Shown here in pieces: positions 1 through 12,400 of a DNA stretch of 64,000 nt. Positions within the stretch are counted from its first letter, which is position 1, and each line of letters opens with the position of its first letter. The notes under the pieces were generated by a model. It was not told where the DNA came from, did not search any database, and saw nothing but the letters and a program-made list of their open reading frames with translations. The position numbers were made by a program, and so were the translations under genes. Source of the stretch: Ophioderma brevispina (lineage: Eukaryota > Echinodermata > Ophiuroidea > Amphilepidida > Ophiodermatidae); the NCBI GenBank assembly GCA_023653785.1, contig JAMKCH010072251.1, positions 27,953 through 91,952 on the forward strand, read 5' to 3'.

Positions 1-773
1 GCCACCATGCACCATTCCTTCTTCTTTGCGTATGAGGCAGCAGCTAAATATGTTTGTAGAACGGTAAGCCAGGCTCCTGTTGATTGGTTGGGATGTGAGA
101 AGGCCCCCTGGCAGCCAAGTTTTTAACAGCAATTCTCGTTCACATGAGAAAAGCCTTGAGAAACATTTTCATTTCACGGAAAATGCTGGTGAGAATGTCA
201 ATGTACAAGATCTGTTCAAAGTAGGAAGATAACGTCCAAAGAAATGGAAGGACAAGCTGACTTTTCTTTATCAATAAGGCTAAATGCAAAAATAAAGTCA
301 AGACCCTTGCATCTGATTGGGCCGTCCAAGGTAACTGATTACCAAGCTCTGTTATTTCCAAAGATTCCTGTTTGGTAATCACAATCTGGAGAACTGGTCA
401 TTGTCTAAGGTGCTTTGCCATGATTTTTCACCATATCCGCCATCTGTTTTTTTGAGGCCAAGCATGTTTTACAAACAACAATTTTTGATGGCTATTTAGT
501 TAAGACATGTGGTCGCGTGTCAGAGGCTGCTCTCCCCTGAGAACATTGTCAAAGACTGATCCCTATGTTGTTGATGGCGTTCTCTTTTCCATCGCTGACA
601 ATGAGCAGAGGGAAACCCTTTATAAAGTAATTGCAATACTGATGATTATTACGCATCTTTCACAGTTGACCACTTGGCAAACGCATGCTTGTCTTTGATT
701 GATACACTGGTGAACCAAACACCCAAGACAGCACACATGAACGTGTAACCCTGTGTTACGAGTTTTGTTCCAG

Positions 774-986
774 AGTATTTTTAACCACCAATATAGATCT
801 GAATCTATAGAAGATGAAGGCGGCAACCCAATGGTGGTCCCTGTCAATGTACACTCAGTCTTTGGAATCATTACACTACAGGTAGTTTCCAAAACAGGTT
901 TCAAACACCACAATCCGCTTGTGGACCTTTCTCCACTAAACATGGACCAAGAACCAGTCTCAATTGATGATGAACTTGAAGATTAA
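774..986 (+). CDS. putative 3'-terminal exon, unknown protein
   Basis: A T-rich stretch ending in TTCCAG stands directly before an open frame of about 70 codons that closes with TAA at 984-986. It reads SIFNHQYRSESIEDEGG at its start and ends in the acidic tail SIDDELED. The mixed composition and acidic end look coding, but I do not recognise a domain. AATAAA-type polyadenylation signals occur near 1427-1445, which would fit a 3' untranslated region of about 450 bp. A possible upstream exon is a short frame near 507-627 containing DPYVVDGVLFSIADNEQ; the exact splice junction is uncertain. It could equally be a chance frame. No catalytic residue, membrane segment or signal peptide is seen. Confidence 0.3.
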   Translation, partial: SIFNHQYRSESIEDEGGNPMVVPVNVHSVFGIITLQVVSKTGFKHHNPLVDLSPLNMDQEPVSIDDELED

Positions 987-1499
987 ATTGTAATAGTTAA
1001 TAGTGTCTTCGATCTCATCTACTACTGCGAACAGGTGTTCGGGCCATATTATGGTGATGAGGTGAATAATTGAAATTGTACTTCTGTTACTTTCAAAATT
1101 TCACAATTACACTGTAAACCCAACATATGTCAAATTGGTGATAGATTTATTAGATCTGATAAAATTAATATGGCTATGAATTATGGACAAATAGCCCACT
1201 AAAAAATCCTTTTAATTTGAATAAATTTGTAATCGGCTCCCGGCCTGAATATAAAATTATTACACCTCCATATTTTGTGGATGAATCTTTCTGATGCTTA
1301 AAGCTTAACAGGAGGATTTTAATGTGTTTCCACTTTTTTAAATGGGCGAAGTTTCTCATTTGAAGGCGTCAGGGTGCTCTCAAAACTGTACAACAACCAT
1401 CTTATGTATTTTCGTGAGCTACAATTAATAAAAAGACAATAAACACTACATTTGTCCTTTGGCCTCATGTGGTACCCTGAGATAAAAAAAAAACAAAAT

Positions 1500-2040
1500 A
1501 CTTTGTACTTTTAAACATGGTGGAGATGATAGGCCTCATTGGTATTTAGAGGTCAAGATAGTACCTCAACTTCCAAAACCCCCATTGATTTTAGATTTTG
1601 TTATGCTAGAATTAATAGGAAATGACATTTTGTTTTCGGTTGCCCCATCCGGTACCAAGATTACAATAATTTGTTACTTTCCAACATGGCCGGATGGCGG
1701 CCTATTGGATTTAGAGGTCAAGATGATTTCTCAACTTCAGAAACCCATTTTGAATGGATTTGTTATGCTAAATTAATAGGAAATGACATCTTGTTTGCCG
1801 TTTTGGCCCACCCGGACAGAGAATACAAGAATTTGTGGTACTTTCCAACATGGCGTGGGCAGCCCATATTGGATTTAGTAGGTCAAGATGCTATCCACTT
1901 AATAAAACCCTTTTAATGTATTTGTATGCTAGAATTATAGGAAATGACATCTTGTTTGTCCTTTTAAGCTCATTTTGATTTGCCAGAGATGAGGGATTTA
2001 ATGTTTTTTCCAAAATGGGCGGATGGCGGCCATTTTGTTA
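1500..2040. repeat. tandem repeat, 160-bp period, about 3.3 copies
   Basis: The phrase GGAAATGACATYTTGTTT recurs at about 1619, 1779 and 1939, each time followed by 'CTTTCCAACATGG'-type sequence and 'GGATTTAGAGGTCAAGATG'. A partial copy precedes the first. The short open frames here simply follow the repeat and are not taken as genes. Confidence 0.8.
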
Positions 2041-2149
2041 TGTCATAGTTTTGAACACTTTCTGGGACTTCGATTTAATGCAACTTTTGATATATTGTTT
2101 AAGCTGACCTTAATCTACCGGAAAATGCAGACAAAAACCTTCTTGTTGC

Positions 2150-2310
2150 AATTTTTTTGGGGTCGTGTGCTATCGTTAAAAAAGAACAACTCTACTAATT
2201 TGAAATTCCCCTCGGAAATTGGTGCCCCTTGGGGGGGGTGGGGGGGTCCATGGAACACCCCCGCCCCCATAGGCACCAACGTGAGTGAAAAGACCTTAGG
2301 CACTTAAGTG
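2150..2310. mobile_element. truncated end of the CACTTAAGTG MITE family
   Basis: The block 'CCCTCGGAAATTGGTGCCCC', a G run, 'CCATGGAACACCCCC', 'GGCACCAAC' and the closing CACTTAAGTG matches the right end of the complete element at 23942-24720. No second end and no flanking TTAA duplication are visible here, so this is a remnant. Confidence 0.55.
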
Positions 2311-2498
2311 AATATCTGTATGAAAAGAACTTGAACTAAGTCTAATTTTAACCGCCACCACTTACCCCTACCCCAATTTATAGAAAAAAAATTAAAAAAA
2401 TTAAAATTGACAGAAAGAAAGAAAAGAAAGAAAGCAAGTACGCAAGCAAAACAAGCACGCACCACACAGCTGCTTTGCCCGGTTTTATAGTGTCTTCG

Positions 2499-5400
2499 TT
2501 TAACCCCCCCTCGTCTACCGAAGGGGGGGGGGTTGGTTTACCACCACCCCTTAGGGTTTTTCCCCGGCTTGTGCTAAAACCTTGCTAACCCCCCCTTTTT
2601 TGGGTGTCCGAAATCGTATTTAATGTATTTGTCAATTGACATGTTCCGCTCCTTTTAATCCAAAAAACAACACATCCACGGGAATATAGGAGATACAGGG
2701 TGATCCAAGTGATGGAAACACAAACCAGGAAACATCACAGAAATGTGATTTTGTAACTAGATAGATATGGTCCCTTCTTTCCATTGATACCAACATAGTA
2801 CCAACATGCCTAGCATTACGTCACAGGGACTAACAAGTTGGCGTCAGCAAAACTGCCAATTTCCACATTAACAACAAGCTTCCACGCGAGGACAGTGGCA
2901 AACTATAATTAGGATGATGTCACACACTAGTCTATGTACATATTTCTCTCAGCCAATTACCGGGGCGCCGTTTGGCCCGAGTGAATAAGGAAAGTAGTGC
3001 AATAAACATACGCACGCCAAAGCCGGTGCTGATCACCAAATGTTGCCAAATCGAGGATTTGGTAGCCAACGGGCGACTTTGGCTACTCGGCCCGCGAACT
3101 GCAAAGGCCCAAAGCAGAAATTTCGCGAATTTTGGTACTTTCACTTTCAATAGGACGACATTGCTAAAAAAAAGTAGCGATTAAATACGATTTGAAAGGT
3201 TTTAGCGTTGTTCTTACACCACAAAAATGATTGTTCTTGCTAAAAAACAAGCATAAGAAAATCAATTAAGAACACCGCCGTAGGGTTAATGGTGCAGCCG
3301 TTGTATGACGGGTGACAAGATGGCTGTGGCAATCAGTTGCAATACATAAAAAGAAAGTAAGTGAGCACCTACTGGAAAGCGGATTTCTTCCTTTGTTAAC
3401 TTTCTTGTATCATCTGCATGATGTTGATCGTTTCTATTTTTAGTGAGTATTGTATACGCTCGAGTCTGCCTTTATTCCTTGAAGGTTTATAATTGATTTA
3501 AAAGTCCCAACATCGCCAACAAATCCCTCGTTATTGCAGTGGTTAAGAATGCTTCCTAATCTCCTCGGCGAAAGGTCGAACCCCACTTTCAGAAAATTAA
3601 TTTGATCTTGAATTTGTGTTCAAGTGAAATTGATCGAATCCAAAATTAACGCAAAAGTATGCTTAAATTTCGCCCGTTACTCAATTTTGAGAGCTTTAGT
3701 TTTTCGTCAACATTTTTTTCGCGCTCTTCCTCGCATTGGCGATAATTTTTTGGCAACCCTGCAATGTGCGTGCATAAGCACGAGGTGACTACTCTGGAAC
3801 TCGGCTGAGGTTATTACCATATTTTATGAATATTGCATAGGTACATATGGTGAAAGTGTTTTCAATTGCTTTGAAATTTGGCTCGAATGGTCAGAAGGGT
3901 CGAATGCAGCTACCTGAGCAGATACTTTGTGAAGGAAGATACCAGTGCCTAGTAAATAGCCCCAACTGGCAAGGCCCTGGAGGGAAATTACGTTAAAGTA
4001 AAAAATTTTGGAAGCTGCGGGAGGTAACTGTATGGAATTTTCACAAAAGTATATATTTTTGTATTATCAATAGAAAGAGAACAAATGTAATTTACATTCT
4101 ATAAATATACTATACCAAAACAGGACTCTGTTGGGAAAATGGACCTTCACAAAATCGAGTTACGTACATTTTCACTATACCCAATTTGTGTGCTGTAAAG
4201 CGTGGCATTTTCAACATTCCCGTTTTTATGGGAGGATGTCGTCAATGTTGTGTAATGATTAGACAACACAGTGGGAAAAATTCAATTTTGACAAAAAGGT
4301 TAGGAAAATCAGATTTTCATGCGGTTTTTGACTTACTGGCACAGTGTAAACTTGGCCTTCAATAAATTAAAGACATTGGTGGTATGAGATTTCAGCCAAT
4401 CAGCACCTCTGAAAGAGTAACACACCTGTGGCAGCATTGTGTAATGATATTACTTCGCGGAGTACTATTTTGAACTAATATTATTAAAGCTGTGAATTAT
4501 TTTGTAAACTTTCATAATTATTATTTTTTAAGTGAAATATGTCAACTATACCAATAGTACTACTCTTATATACCGAACTTTGCTCAATTTTGCCGACTGT
4601 TGTTAAGAAAATTGACTTCCTGTTTGTGGGTAAATTAGCAAGGGACTGTAGTGTAAGGGTGTGCGCTTCCGGATAAAATTATGAATTTTTGCACACAAGA
4701 ACTTTAGGCATTGTAATCCATAAATTGATTGGAAGCACTTGCAACCCCCGTTAATGGCCCCCAGCTTTGCTTTCAAGGTTATACAGGGGATCAAAAATTT
4801 AAAATGCTCTGAATGTTTAAAAGCACACCAATTGTGTTTGTCTGGTCCCAAGGATCAAGAAGGTACAGTTTACAATATATATAGCTTATAGTTCCGGAGT
4901 TATGATTGGTAAAAACTGTAAATAGTGAAAAAGTCAATTGGTTGTACATGGGTCAAAAGTTAAAAGTTGCTTTGATTCAGTTAAAATGTGGTTGCAAATT
5001 GTTCCCTAGCTTAAAGGATTGAAATAATGATATTTTTGTTTACCTTATTGTTATGCTTAGTTTCACACGTTATCCAACAAAATAGTTCACGGGTCAATAG
5101 AAAATCCAATAGCTAACAATAGCTGTTGACTTTATTCGCCATTTGGGTTAATAACCAGACACGTAAGATAGTCAAAAACTATTCCTACTTTATTCTATGA
5201 GCTAAACCAACAATTTGAACCACATTTTAAAAAAAAAAAATTGGAGGCAACTTTAATTTTTGACTCCTGTTACAAACCAGAATTGACATTTTTTACCATT
5301 TTTACAGTTTTTTACCCATAATTCCTAACCTATAAGCAAAGGTTAGTATAAAAACTATACCTTTTTGAATCCTGTAAACAGGACAAAAATCATGGTGTTC

Positions 5401-6305
5401 ATTTCAACCACAATCGGAACATTGTAAAATTTAACCCTGTAAACTTGAAAGCAAAGCTGGGGGCCATGGAATGGTGAGTGCCAAGTGCTTCCATCAATTT
5501 TTTTGAGTATCAATGTATAAAGTACTTGTGACCAACAATTCACAATTTTATCGGATGTGCACCCCTGTACAAAATCTGTTCACTACAGTCCCCCACTAAA
5601 TGTTCATTTTATCAAGTAGTGTGTGTATGTTAGTATATACCATTGCAGTGAGTGGTGTATATTGCGCACCCATGTGTCCTCTCAGATAGCTGGTGGCCAA
5701 GATATTGATTTTGTATACCGCTGGCTGCACAGGGTCAGTTTAGTGACCTATGCTATAATATGTATTTTTCTGCTTAAACAAAGAACCAAATATAATTATA
5801 TGTTCTGGCCGTTCTCAGTTTGCATTTAAAAATACAACCAGTTGTTACAGGAAACACATTTAAACACAATTTAGCAGTAATTTATAACCAGATATTATGT
5901 ATGATTAAAATCGTGTTACTTGTGTTAGGATGTACGAGCCACTACATTATTTATTGAAGATACCATATTCAAGTTACACTGCTGTTGTGGATGGGAATGA
6001 TTAGTTTTATAGAATACAGAATTTTGGAGCTATAATAAGGTGTTTTTGAGGCCGCTATCAATTATCATTTTCCACCTAATGCAGTATGTTCTACTTCTCA
6101 ACATAGGACGTCATGGTGAAGTCATAATGGGGCTGTGGTACTTATTTTGGTACCAGGGAAAGAAGAAACTCTAAGATATCCATGGTACACAAATTTACAG
6201 GAATCGGGTGTTCAGTAACGAAAATCACGGGGTGGGTGGTAACCCCCCCCCCCCCTTTCGGGATTTTGTTTACAAAAAAAATGGCTCAGGGTAGACGAGG
6301 GTTAA
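2499..6305. mobile_element. candidate 3.8-kb non-autonomous transposon with TTAA-CCCTCGTC ends
   Basis: The left boundary reads TTAACCCCCCCTCGTCTACC, and the right boundary is the reverse complement of TTAACCCTCGTCTACC. Both ends carry long C/G runs and then the same subterminal text: a GACGTCA-like motif and 'GTACTTATTTTGGTACCA', inverted between the ends. The complete 609-bp relative at 33560-34176 shows the same arrangement, so TTAA is probably the target duplication and CCCT the terminus, as in piggyBac-type elements. No transposase frame was found inside. It may instead be two separate partial copies. Confidence 0.45.
4600..5610. repeat. imperfect long inverted repeat (fold-back)
   Basis: The left arm, about 4600-4990, contains 'GGGACTGTAGTG', 'GGAAGCACTTG' and 'GGCCCCCAGCTTTGCTTTC'. 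The right arm, about 5220-5610, contains their reverse complements in mirrored order ('GAAAGCAAAGCTGGGGGCC', 'CAAGTGCTTCC', 'CACTACAGTCCC'). The spacer is about 230 bp of AT-rich sequence. It lies inside the candidate 3.8-kb element. Confidence 0.65.
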
Positions 6306-8020
6306 CATTGCCGAATTTTTCCGACAAACGAAAATTCAAACAAAAACAGTGTATAAAAGGAATCAATGAATAAACACCCCCTTTCTATAAGGATTGGTTC
6401 AAGACTACTGGGACGTGGCGCACGGTACCTAGCTACATGCATAAATAATAGAGAATTGAAAAGCCCGCGCCTCAATAAGAATTCTTGCAGTTGAAGTCAT
6501 CATCCTATTCCCATGTATAAAGAGAAATAAGAGAATGGTTGGAGTTCTGGAAATTCAAACTGTATTAGTAAACAAAACAATCGTCAATGACATCTTCAAG
6601 ACCGATTTAAATTTTGTAAGTGTCTGCTTTTTACAAAGAAAAGTAAATAAGATGTTGATTTGACTTAACACTGGCAATTTAGAGACAAAATTGGCATTTT
6701 GAATTTGAAAAAAAAATGACTGATGGTGGCTTTAATACTTGGTTTATAACAGCTGATTCGACTGCTACCAACCTCAGTACTTTGGACACGGTGACTTGTA
6801 ACACTATTGTCATATCTGCGGGGTTTCTTGGAAAATTCCCACGGATATCGAATCAACCTTTGACATAAGATCCTTGTATTCTCCAACAGAAGAGGTAAGG
6901 TTTTCTCTAACATGCCAGCCTTGCCCAATTTATGAGATTTTCTGAACATGCACCTAAGTACGGTATTTGGTTAATTTGCCCCCCCCCCCATAAAATGTAA
7001 ACATCTGTGTGCTGAAGGATAGCCTATATTACCCCAATCATAAAAAAATAGAAAAAAGTTAGAAAAGGAACGTGGTAAACATGCATTTACAAATAACACA
7101 AAAACAGCCAAGATCGGAATTTTACAAATATTAATTATTTATTTACAAGTAACACAAAACCGCAAGATCGGAATAAACTAAAATTTCGTAATTACCTATC
7201 TGGGCCCACTTTTTTCCCCTGGGATTCACGATGATTCCATAGTGTGATATCTCTTTGGACCGTAATTGGGTGCCTATATATGGCAAGTACATAATTTACG
7301 CTTTAATTAAAGATATTCGTCTCAAATGATGGAGAAAAGACTAGATTGTAATTTGGTTTATTGTTTTTAAATCCAAAAATTCTTAGGCAGCAGATACATC
7401 GCATATTACATTGTTACAAAAAAACTATGGATTCGAAACCGGGAATCTCATGATCTTAAGTTTAATGCTCTATCTGTCGGCCACTATAGACTTGCCTGAC
7501 CAATTTGGTGTCAAATTAGATATTTAAAAGAGTATAAGTTATGGATATATATCATTTAAGTATGGCCTTCATCTCGATAGGGATGAGTTAGATTCATTAT
7601 CTGATATATAAAACCGAAATTAAAGACTGTTTACCACAACTCTGGGTTATCAAATGACACACATAAAATGCAATGCTGCCCATTCCTTTTGCATATGAGC
7701 AAAATAATTAATGCGCCCGCCAATTGTAATTGTATATGTTGGGTCAATGTAAAATCATATTTGAACCAATAGGTTGTTGTGTTGGCTGACTATCCGCATG
7801 AGTCCTTGAAAGAACATGTCTTAACTGAGATATAGTATGTACAAAAACAATTTTGTTAATGGGTGCCATAATACAGGCCCACGCTAACCTCCGTCGTCCT
7901 ACATCCTAACAATTTAAGACTTAAGCCCCGCTGGTACACCGTCAAGCCCAACGGTGGCCCCGTCCTTGGAACCCACTCATAACACATATCAAACCCACAA
8001 AACAAAACCGAAACCCATAA
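6306..8020. other. AT-rich intergenic stretch, nothing identified
   Basis: Only short open frames occur, none with recognisable composition. A poly-C run lies near 6980. A small direct echo, 'AACACAAAA-CRGCMAAGATCGGAAT', appears at about 7097 and 7150. No RNA gene, exon or complete mobile element was recognised. Confidence 0.5.
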
Positions 8021-8024
8021 TGGG

Positions 8025-8215
8025 TCCCTTATAGTAAACCCATGATAAGCCCAATAAGAAGCCCCTCATGTACCCCTTGAAAACCTATAATGATCCCATA
8101 TAGGGAACCCACTGAAAATCAAAATAAGAAGCCCATCATGTGTCCCTTGAAAACCTACAATGGCCCATATAAAGAACCCAACTGAAAGCCCCAAGGAGTG
8201 AAGCCCATCACTGCC
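8025..8215. repeat. short tandem repeat, about 68-bp period
   Basis: The phrase 'AGAAGCCCMTCATGT' followed by 'CCCTTGAAAACCTAYAATG' and 'CCCATATA' recurs at about 8058 and 8126, with a degenerate further copy. A related block in the same orientation is found at 21340-21440, on the far side of the composite transposon region. Confidence 0.65.
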
Positions 8216-8744
8216 ACACCGATTGAAACCGACATGTTCGCCATAGCCCTAAAATCACTAAAACCAACCCACTTTTACCCCACTTTTTTCCAAAATTTTT
8301 GGGCAAAATCCTATCCTCCATTTCAGGGGATTTCAAATCGCGGCCTACCAACCACCGTAGCAGCGACAGCTTTTTCAGCAACACCACAACTCTTCCGTCC
8401 AAAGGCCACTTTTCCGCCAACGGCTGTTTGAGCCTATGAATTCATATTTTTTATTAGCCCAATTTCAAACTGAGTGCAGTATTCAAAATGAACCATAAGG
8501 ATATAAAACTGACGTCATCCATACTAAAAAATAGCGATCGATTGTATGATCCACCGCGTTTTAGCCCATTTAATTCATCATAGGGATGTGCCGATATTTT
8601 GAGCGAATCGCGAATTTCGGCATATTTCGTATAAATGTGGTGAATACTGACTTATTTCGTGTTCCTACTTAGGAAAGGACATTGAATATTACCTTTAATC
8701 TTACCTCTTTGGTATGATATAACTATATGTACAACAACGGGTTC

Positions 8745-9800
8745 CAATTAACACTGGCGCCAAAAATATTTGAATTTAGTCTGAATTAGTTAAAATAGCC
8801 GGCCATGTTTAAATTGAGTCTAAGTGGCTTACTTTTTACTGACTATCTTGCTTGAATTAGCCTGAAGTTGTCCCGTATATTCAGAGGGATAGTTGGAATG
8901 ACTGCAGTATTTTGAAAAACAAGCAGTGTGGTCTGCATACACTTTGGGCGCCAATATGGGAGAATTTAGTCTAAATGATTAATGATATAAATATCTTGAA
9001 ATGTTATGCAATTATGTCAAATTTGGCTATAGGTTTACTAATATATGCCTAACAACTATGAGTGGTATTGCTAATCGGCTGAGATGGGCCGACAAACCGA
9101 AATCAATTAGCACGACAAAAACGTCGTCCTGCTTAGATTTTTTGGCGGCAAATATGTGAATTTAGATAAAAGAGCTAATAGGCTAATGTAACAAATTTAT
9201 CATTTTGACTCCACAACTTTTCATTAATATATGCTATTCATGCTATGAGTGAGCGCAGTACCGGTGAGAATGGGCCGAACAACCGAAATCACTGTTAACG
9301 AACAAAATGTGTTGTGTGCTTGAATTTTTTTGCGCCAAATATGTGAATTTAGGATAAATGAGCTCAAATAGGCTACATGTAACAAATTTTATCATATTTG
9401 CTCTATTTTCACTAATAAATGGCCATATAAGCTATGAGTGGTAACCGCAGTAATCGGTGAGATGGCCGCACAACCGAAATCCAATTTACGACAAAACGTC
9501 CGTGTCTGCATTAGTATTTTTGGCGCCAAAATTGTTGCATTTAGGCAATACTTAGCTAAATAGGCGACATGGTAACAAATTTAGTCAAATTTTGCTCTAT
9601 TTTCATTAATAATATGCCTATTCCTATGAGTGGTATCGCAGTTATCGGTTAAGATGGGCCGTACAAACCGAATCAAATTAACTACAAAATTCTTCTGCTT
9701 AGATTTTTTGCGCCAAAATATGTTGAATTTGTCTAAGATGAGATAAAAAAAAATAACATGGCTACCGTGTGCAATTAATTTTGGTTATATTTTTCACTAA
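8745..9800. repeat. satellite-like tandem array, 188-191-bp period, about 6 copies
   Basis: The landmark 'GGCGCCAAAATATGTGAATTTAG' and its variants occur at about 8755, 8946, 9139, 9327, 9517 and 9703. Each is followed by 'CTATGAGTGGTA' and 'CAACCGAAATCAA' blocks. Copies differ by many single-base indels as well as substitutions. Confidence 0.8.
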
Positions 9801-10419
9801 GTAATACGGCTATATACATAATTTGCCATGCTTTGTATTTCGGAGAGATCTTTTTGACTCGCCCCTGCAGCCGGCCCGTTTAGTTTATACTGGATATTTA
9901 TCGTGTTTTGAAATTGTATCCTTGCGAGGAATTGTAGGCCTACCTGGTTCAAGTTCAATCCTCAAGACTTCGCCTATGCTCTGTTTTGTTGACATGGTGA
10001 CTTCCTCATGACTCGTCCAGGTCGGGCGTGGTGTGCACCAAAATCAAAGCTCACAATTCACACCCTATTTTTTCATGTTTTTTGGTTAGTCATAAGCTAG
10101 TCAGTCAATATGATTTATTAAACAATGGTCAATTTATGATTTCCTTAAAAACAATATAAGCTTGTTTTGTCGTATGCTAGCAATATAAGTTCTACGCCAA
10201 TTTTGATATCTGTAGACCTTCGTACGCGGTACGTCACGTACCACCGCCGAACAGCAATGCAATTTTTACTTGAGGTTTCAGAGGCGGCGTTTCTTTGACT
10301 AAACCAATCGAGTACCTAATAATCAGCTGGTCCCTAATTTGCTAAAAATAAGCGAATTTCAACAATGAGGGAAGGGGGTGATTTTGCAAATAATAAAACA
10401 TACCTTCCAAACAGCCGTG
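9801..10419. other. spacer between two satellite arrays
   Basis: No gene or repeat unit was recognised here. The base composition starts to shift from AT-rich toward GC-richer at about 10200. One 62-codon open frame at 9823-10011 has no recognisable feature. Confidence 0.45.
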
Positions 10420-12060
10420 CCCAGTGAGACCAGGAAGCGGTAAACCCTCTGGAGACTTTTTGTTGAAATGGCTACGTACGATGACATTTCACCTCCAAAT
10501 GTTCGCTTAGAGAATCTAGGGGGATTTTCAGCGACCAATGAAGTTGTCCGCTAATGGAAAAAAATTCTCTGCCGTGGCCCGGTTACGTGACTTTTCACCC
10601 ATAGTCGGTTTAATAACCTAGAGCGCTTTAAACCGCTGACCAGGAAGCGGTGCGTCTCTGGACTTTAGTTCATTTTTTAAAAGACACATGCTGTGGTTTA
10701 CCTAGTAACTTTTTCACCGAAAGATCTAGGGCACTTTTCCCGCTGAATACGAAGCCGTCCGCCCTGGACTTAGTTCAATTTATGAGGTCTACATACCGTG
10801 GCCGGGCTAAGGGTGACTTTTCACAGAAAGATTCTACTAGGGACGACTTTGCGCTTAACAAGGATCGGTCCGCTCTGGACTTTAGTTCATTTTTTGAGTC
10901 TACAACTGCCCGTGCCGGGCTATGTGCACTTTTTTTCATCCACAGAAAATCTAGGGCGACTTCGCTGAACAATGAAGCGGGTCCGCTCCTCTGGACTTTA
11001 GTTCATTTATGAAGTCTACAACCGTGGCCATGGCAGGTGACTTTTTCACAGAAAGAGTTCTAGGAGCGCGCTTTCCGCCGCTGACCAAGGAACCGGTCCG
11101 CGCTGGACTTAGTTCCTTTTTGAAGTCTACATGCCGTTGCCTGGCTAGGGGACTTTTCACAGAAAGATCTAGGCGACTTTCCGCTGAACAAGGAAGCGGT
11201 CCGATCTGGACTTAGTTTCATCATTTTGAATCTACATGCCGTGGCCCGGGCTGGTGCCTTTTCACAGAAAAGATCTAGGGCGACTTTCCCGCTCAATACC
11301 GACGCAGTGGTCCGCTCTGGTCTTAGTCATTTTTTTTGATTCTACATATGCCGTGGCCGGGCTAGGTGACTTTCCACAGACAGATCTGGCGACTTTTCCG
11401 CTGAACAAGGAGCGGTCCGCTCTGGCTTAGTTCTTTATGAACGTCTACATGCCGTGGCCCGTGCTAGGTGACTTTTCACCAAGAGATCTAGGGCGACTTT
11501 CCGCTGAACAAGGAGCGGTCCGCTCTGGACTTAGTTCATTTGAAAGTCTACATGCCGTGGCCGGGCTAGGTGACTTTTCACAGACAGATCAAGGGCGACT
11601 TTTCGCTCCCGCTGAACATGCAGCGGTCCGCTCGGGACTTAGTTCATTTTTAAGTCTACAATGCCGTGGCGTGCTAGTTGACTTTTCACAGAAAGATCTA
11701 GGGCGACTTTTCCGCTGACAAGGAAGCGGTCTCGCTCTGGACTTATTTCATTTTGGAAGTCTCCATGCCGATGGACCGGGCTAGGAGGCTTTTCACAGAA
11801 TATCTAGGGCGACTTTCCGCTGAACAATGAAGCGGATCCGCTCTGGACTAGTTCATTTTGAAAAGTCTACAGGCCGTGGCCCTGCTAGGTGACTTTTTAC
11901 CAAAAGATCTAGGGCGACATTTCCGCTGACCAGGAAGCGGTCCGCTCTGGACTTATCATTTTTGAAAAGTCTACATTCCGTGTTGCCTCGACTAGGTGAC
12001 TTTTCCACCGAAAGATCTGGGCGACTTTCCGCTGAACCAGGAAGCGTTCCGCTCTGCTTG
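10420..12060 (+). repeat. 105-bp satellite array, forward orientation, about 14 copies
   Basis: The core 'AAGGAAGCGGTCCGCTCTGG' is followed by 'ACTTAGTTCATTTTTGAAG', 'CTACATGCCGTGGCC', 'GGGCTAGGTGACTTTTCACA' and 'GAAAGATCTAGGGCGACTTT'. It recurs about every 102-115 bp from 10639 to 12037, with two weaker copies before. The open frames in all six phases are by-products of this array. The same repeat appears reverse-complemented at 20310-21150. The spread of unit length comes mainly from single-base indels. Confidence 0.9.
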
Positions 12061-12089
12061 ACTGATTTTTTTTTTTTTCTGAACCTATG

Positions 12090-12400
12090 GACTTAGTTCA
12101 TTTTTGAAATGTTCTGAGATGTACGTGCACCCTCTCTATAGTATACGTTCTGGCGCGACCCTCTTTGCTATCCTTAGAATAAACTTCATAGCGATGCCCA
12201 GGATTACCCTCAACTGACTTGTGCAGTTTGTTGTCCAGATAACGCATAAATGCATTATCACGCACATCTCTAAAACTTTAGATAGACCCTTAACACTTAT
12301 CCTACTATGGTTCCCGGAACCGAACGGTGGCCAACATTTTTCTTGCGGACTACTCAACGGGTAGTCTCCGGCCCAATAAATATGTGATTTTCCGTGGCCC
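12090..12400. repeat. left arm of long inverted repeat (partner 20020-20290)
   Basis: Reverse-complementing 20020-20290 gives the same ordered blocks as here: 'TCTGAGATGTAC', 'CTATAGTATACGTTCTGG', 'TATCCTTAGA', 'TTCATAGCGATG', 'AGTTTGTTGTC', 'TCTAAAAC-TTAGATA', 'ATCCTA' and 'GGAACC'. The two arms are interrupted by many small indels. A second copy of part of this arm, in the opposite orientation to it, follows at about 12570-12800. Confidence 0.75.

Noticed and set aside
507..698. 63-codon frame as an independent small gene
   Set aside because: It may hold an exon upstream of 774-986, but the start codon context and 3' end look accidental, so it is mentioned only with that exon.
1585..1916. 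Overlapping 63- and 81-codon frames as repeat protein
   Set aside because: They are read from a 160-bp tandem repeat; 160 is not a multiple of three, so no protein repeat is preserved.
10650..11718. Several 60-120-codon frames on both strands
   Set aside because: They arise from the 105-bp satellite and repeat with its period, in all phases.
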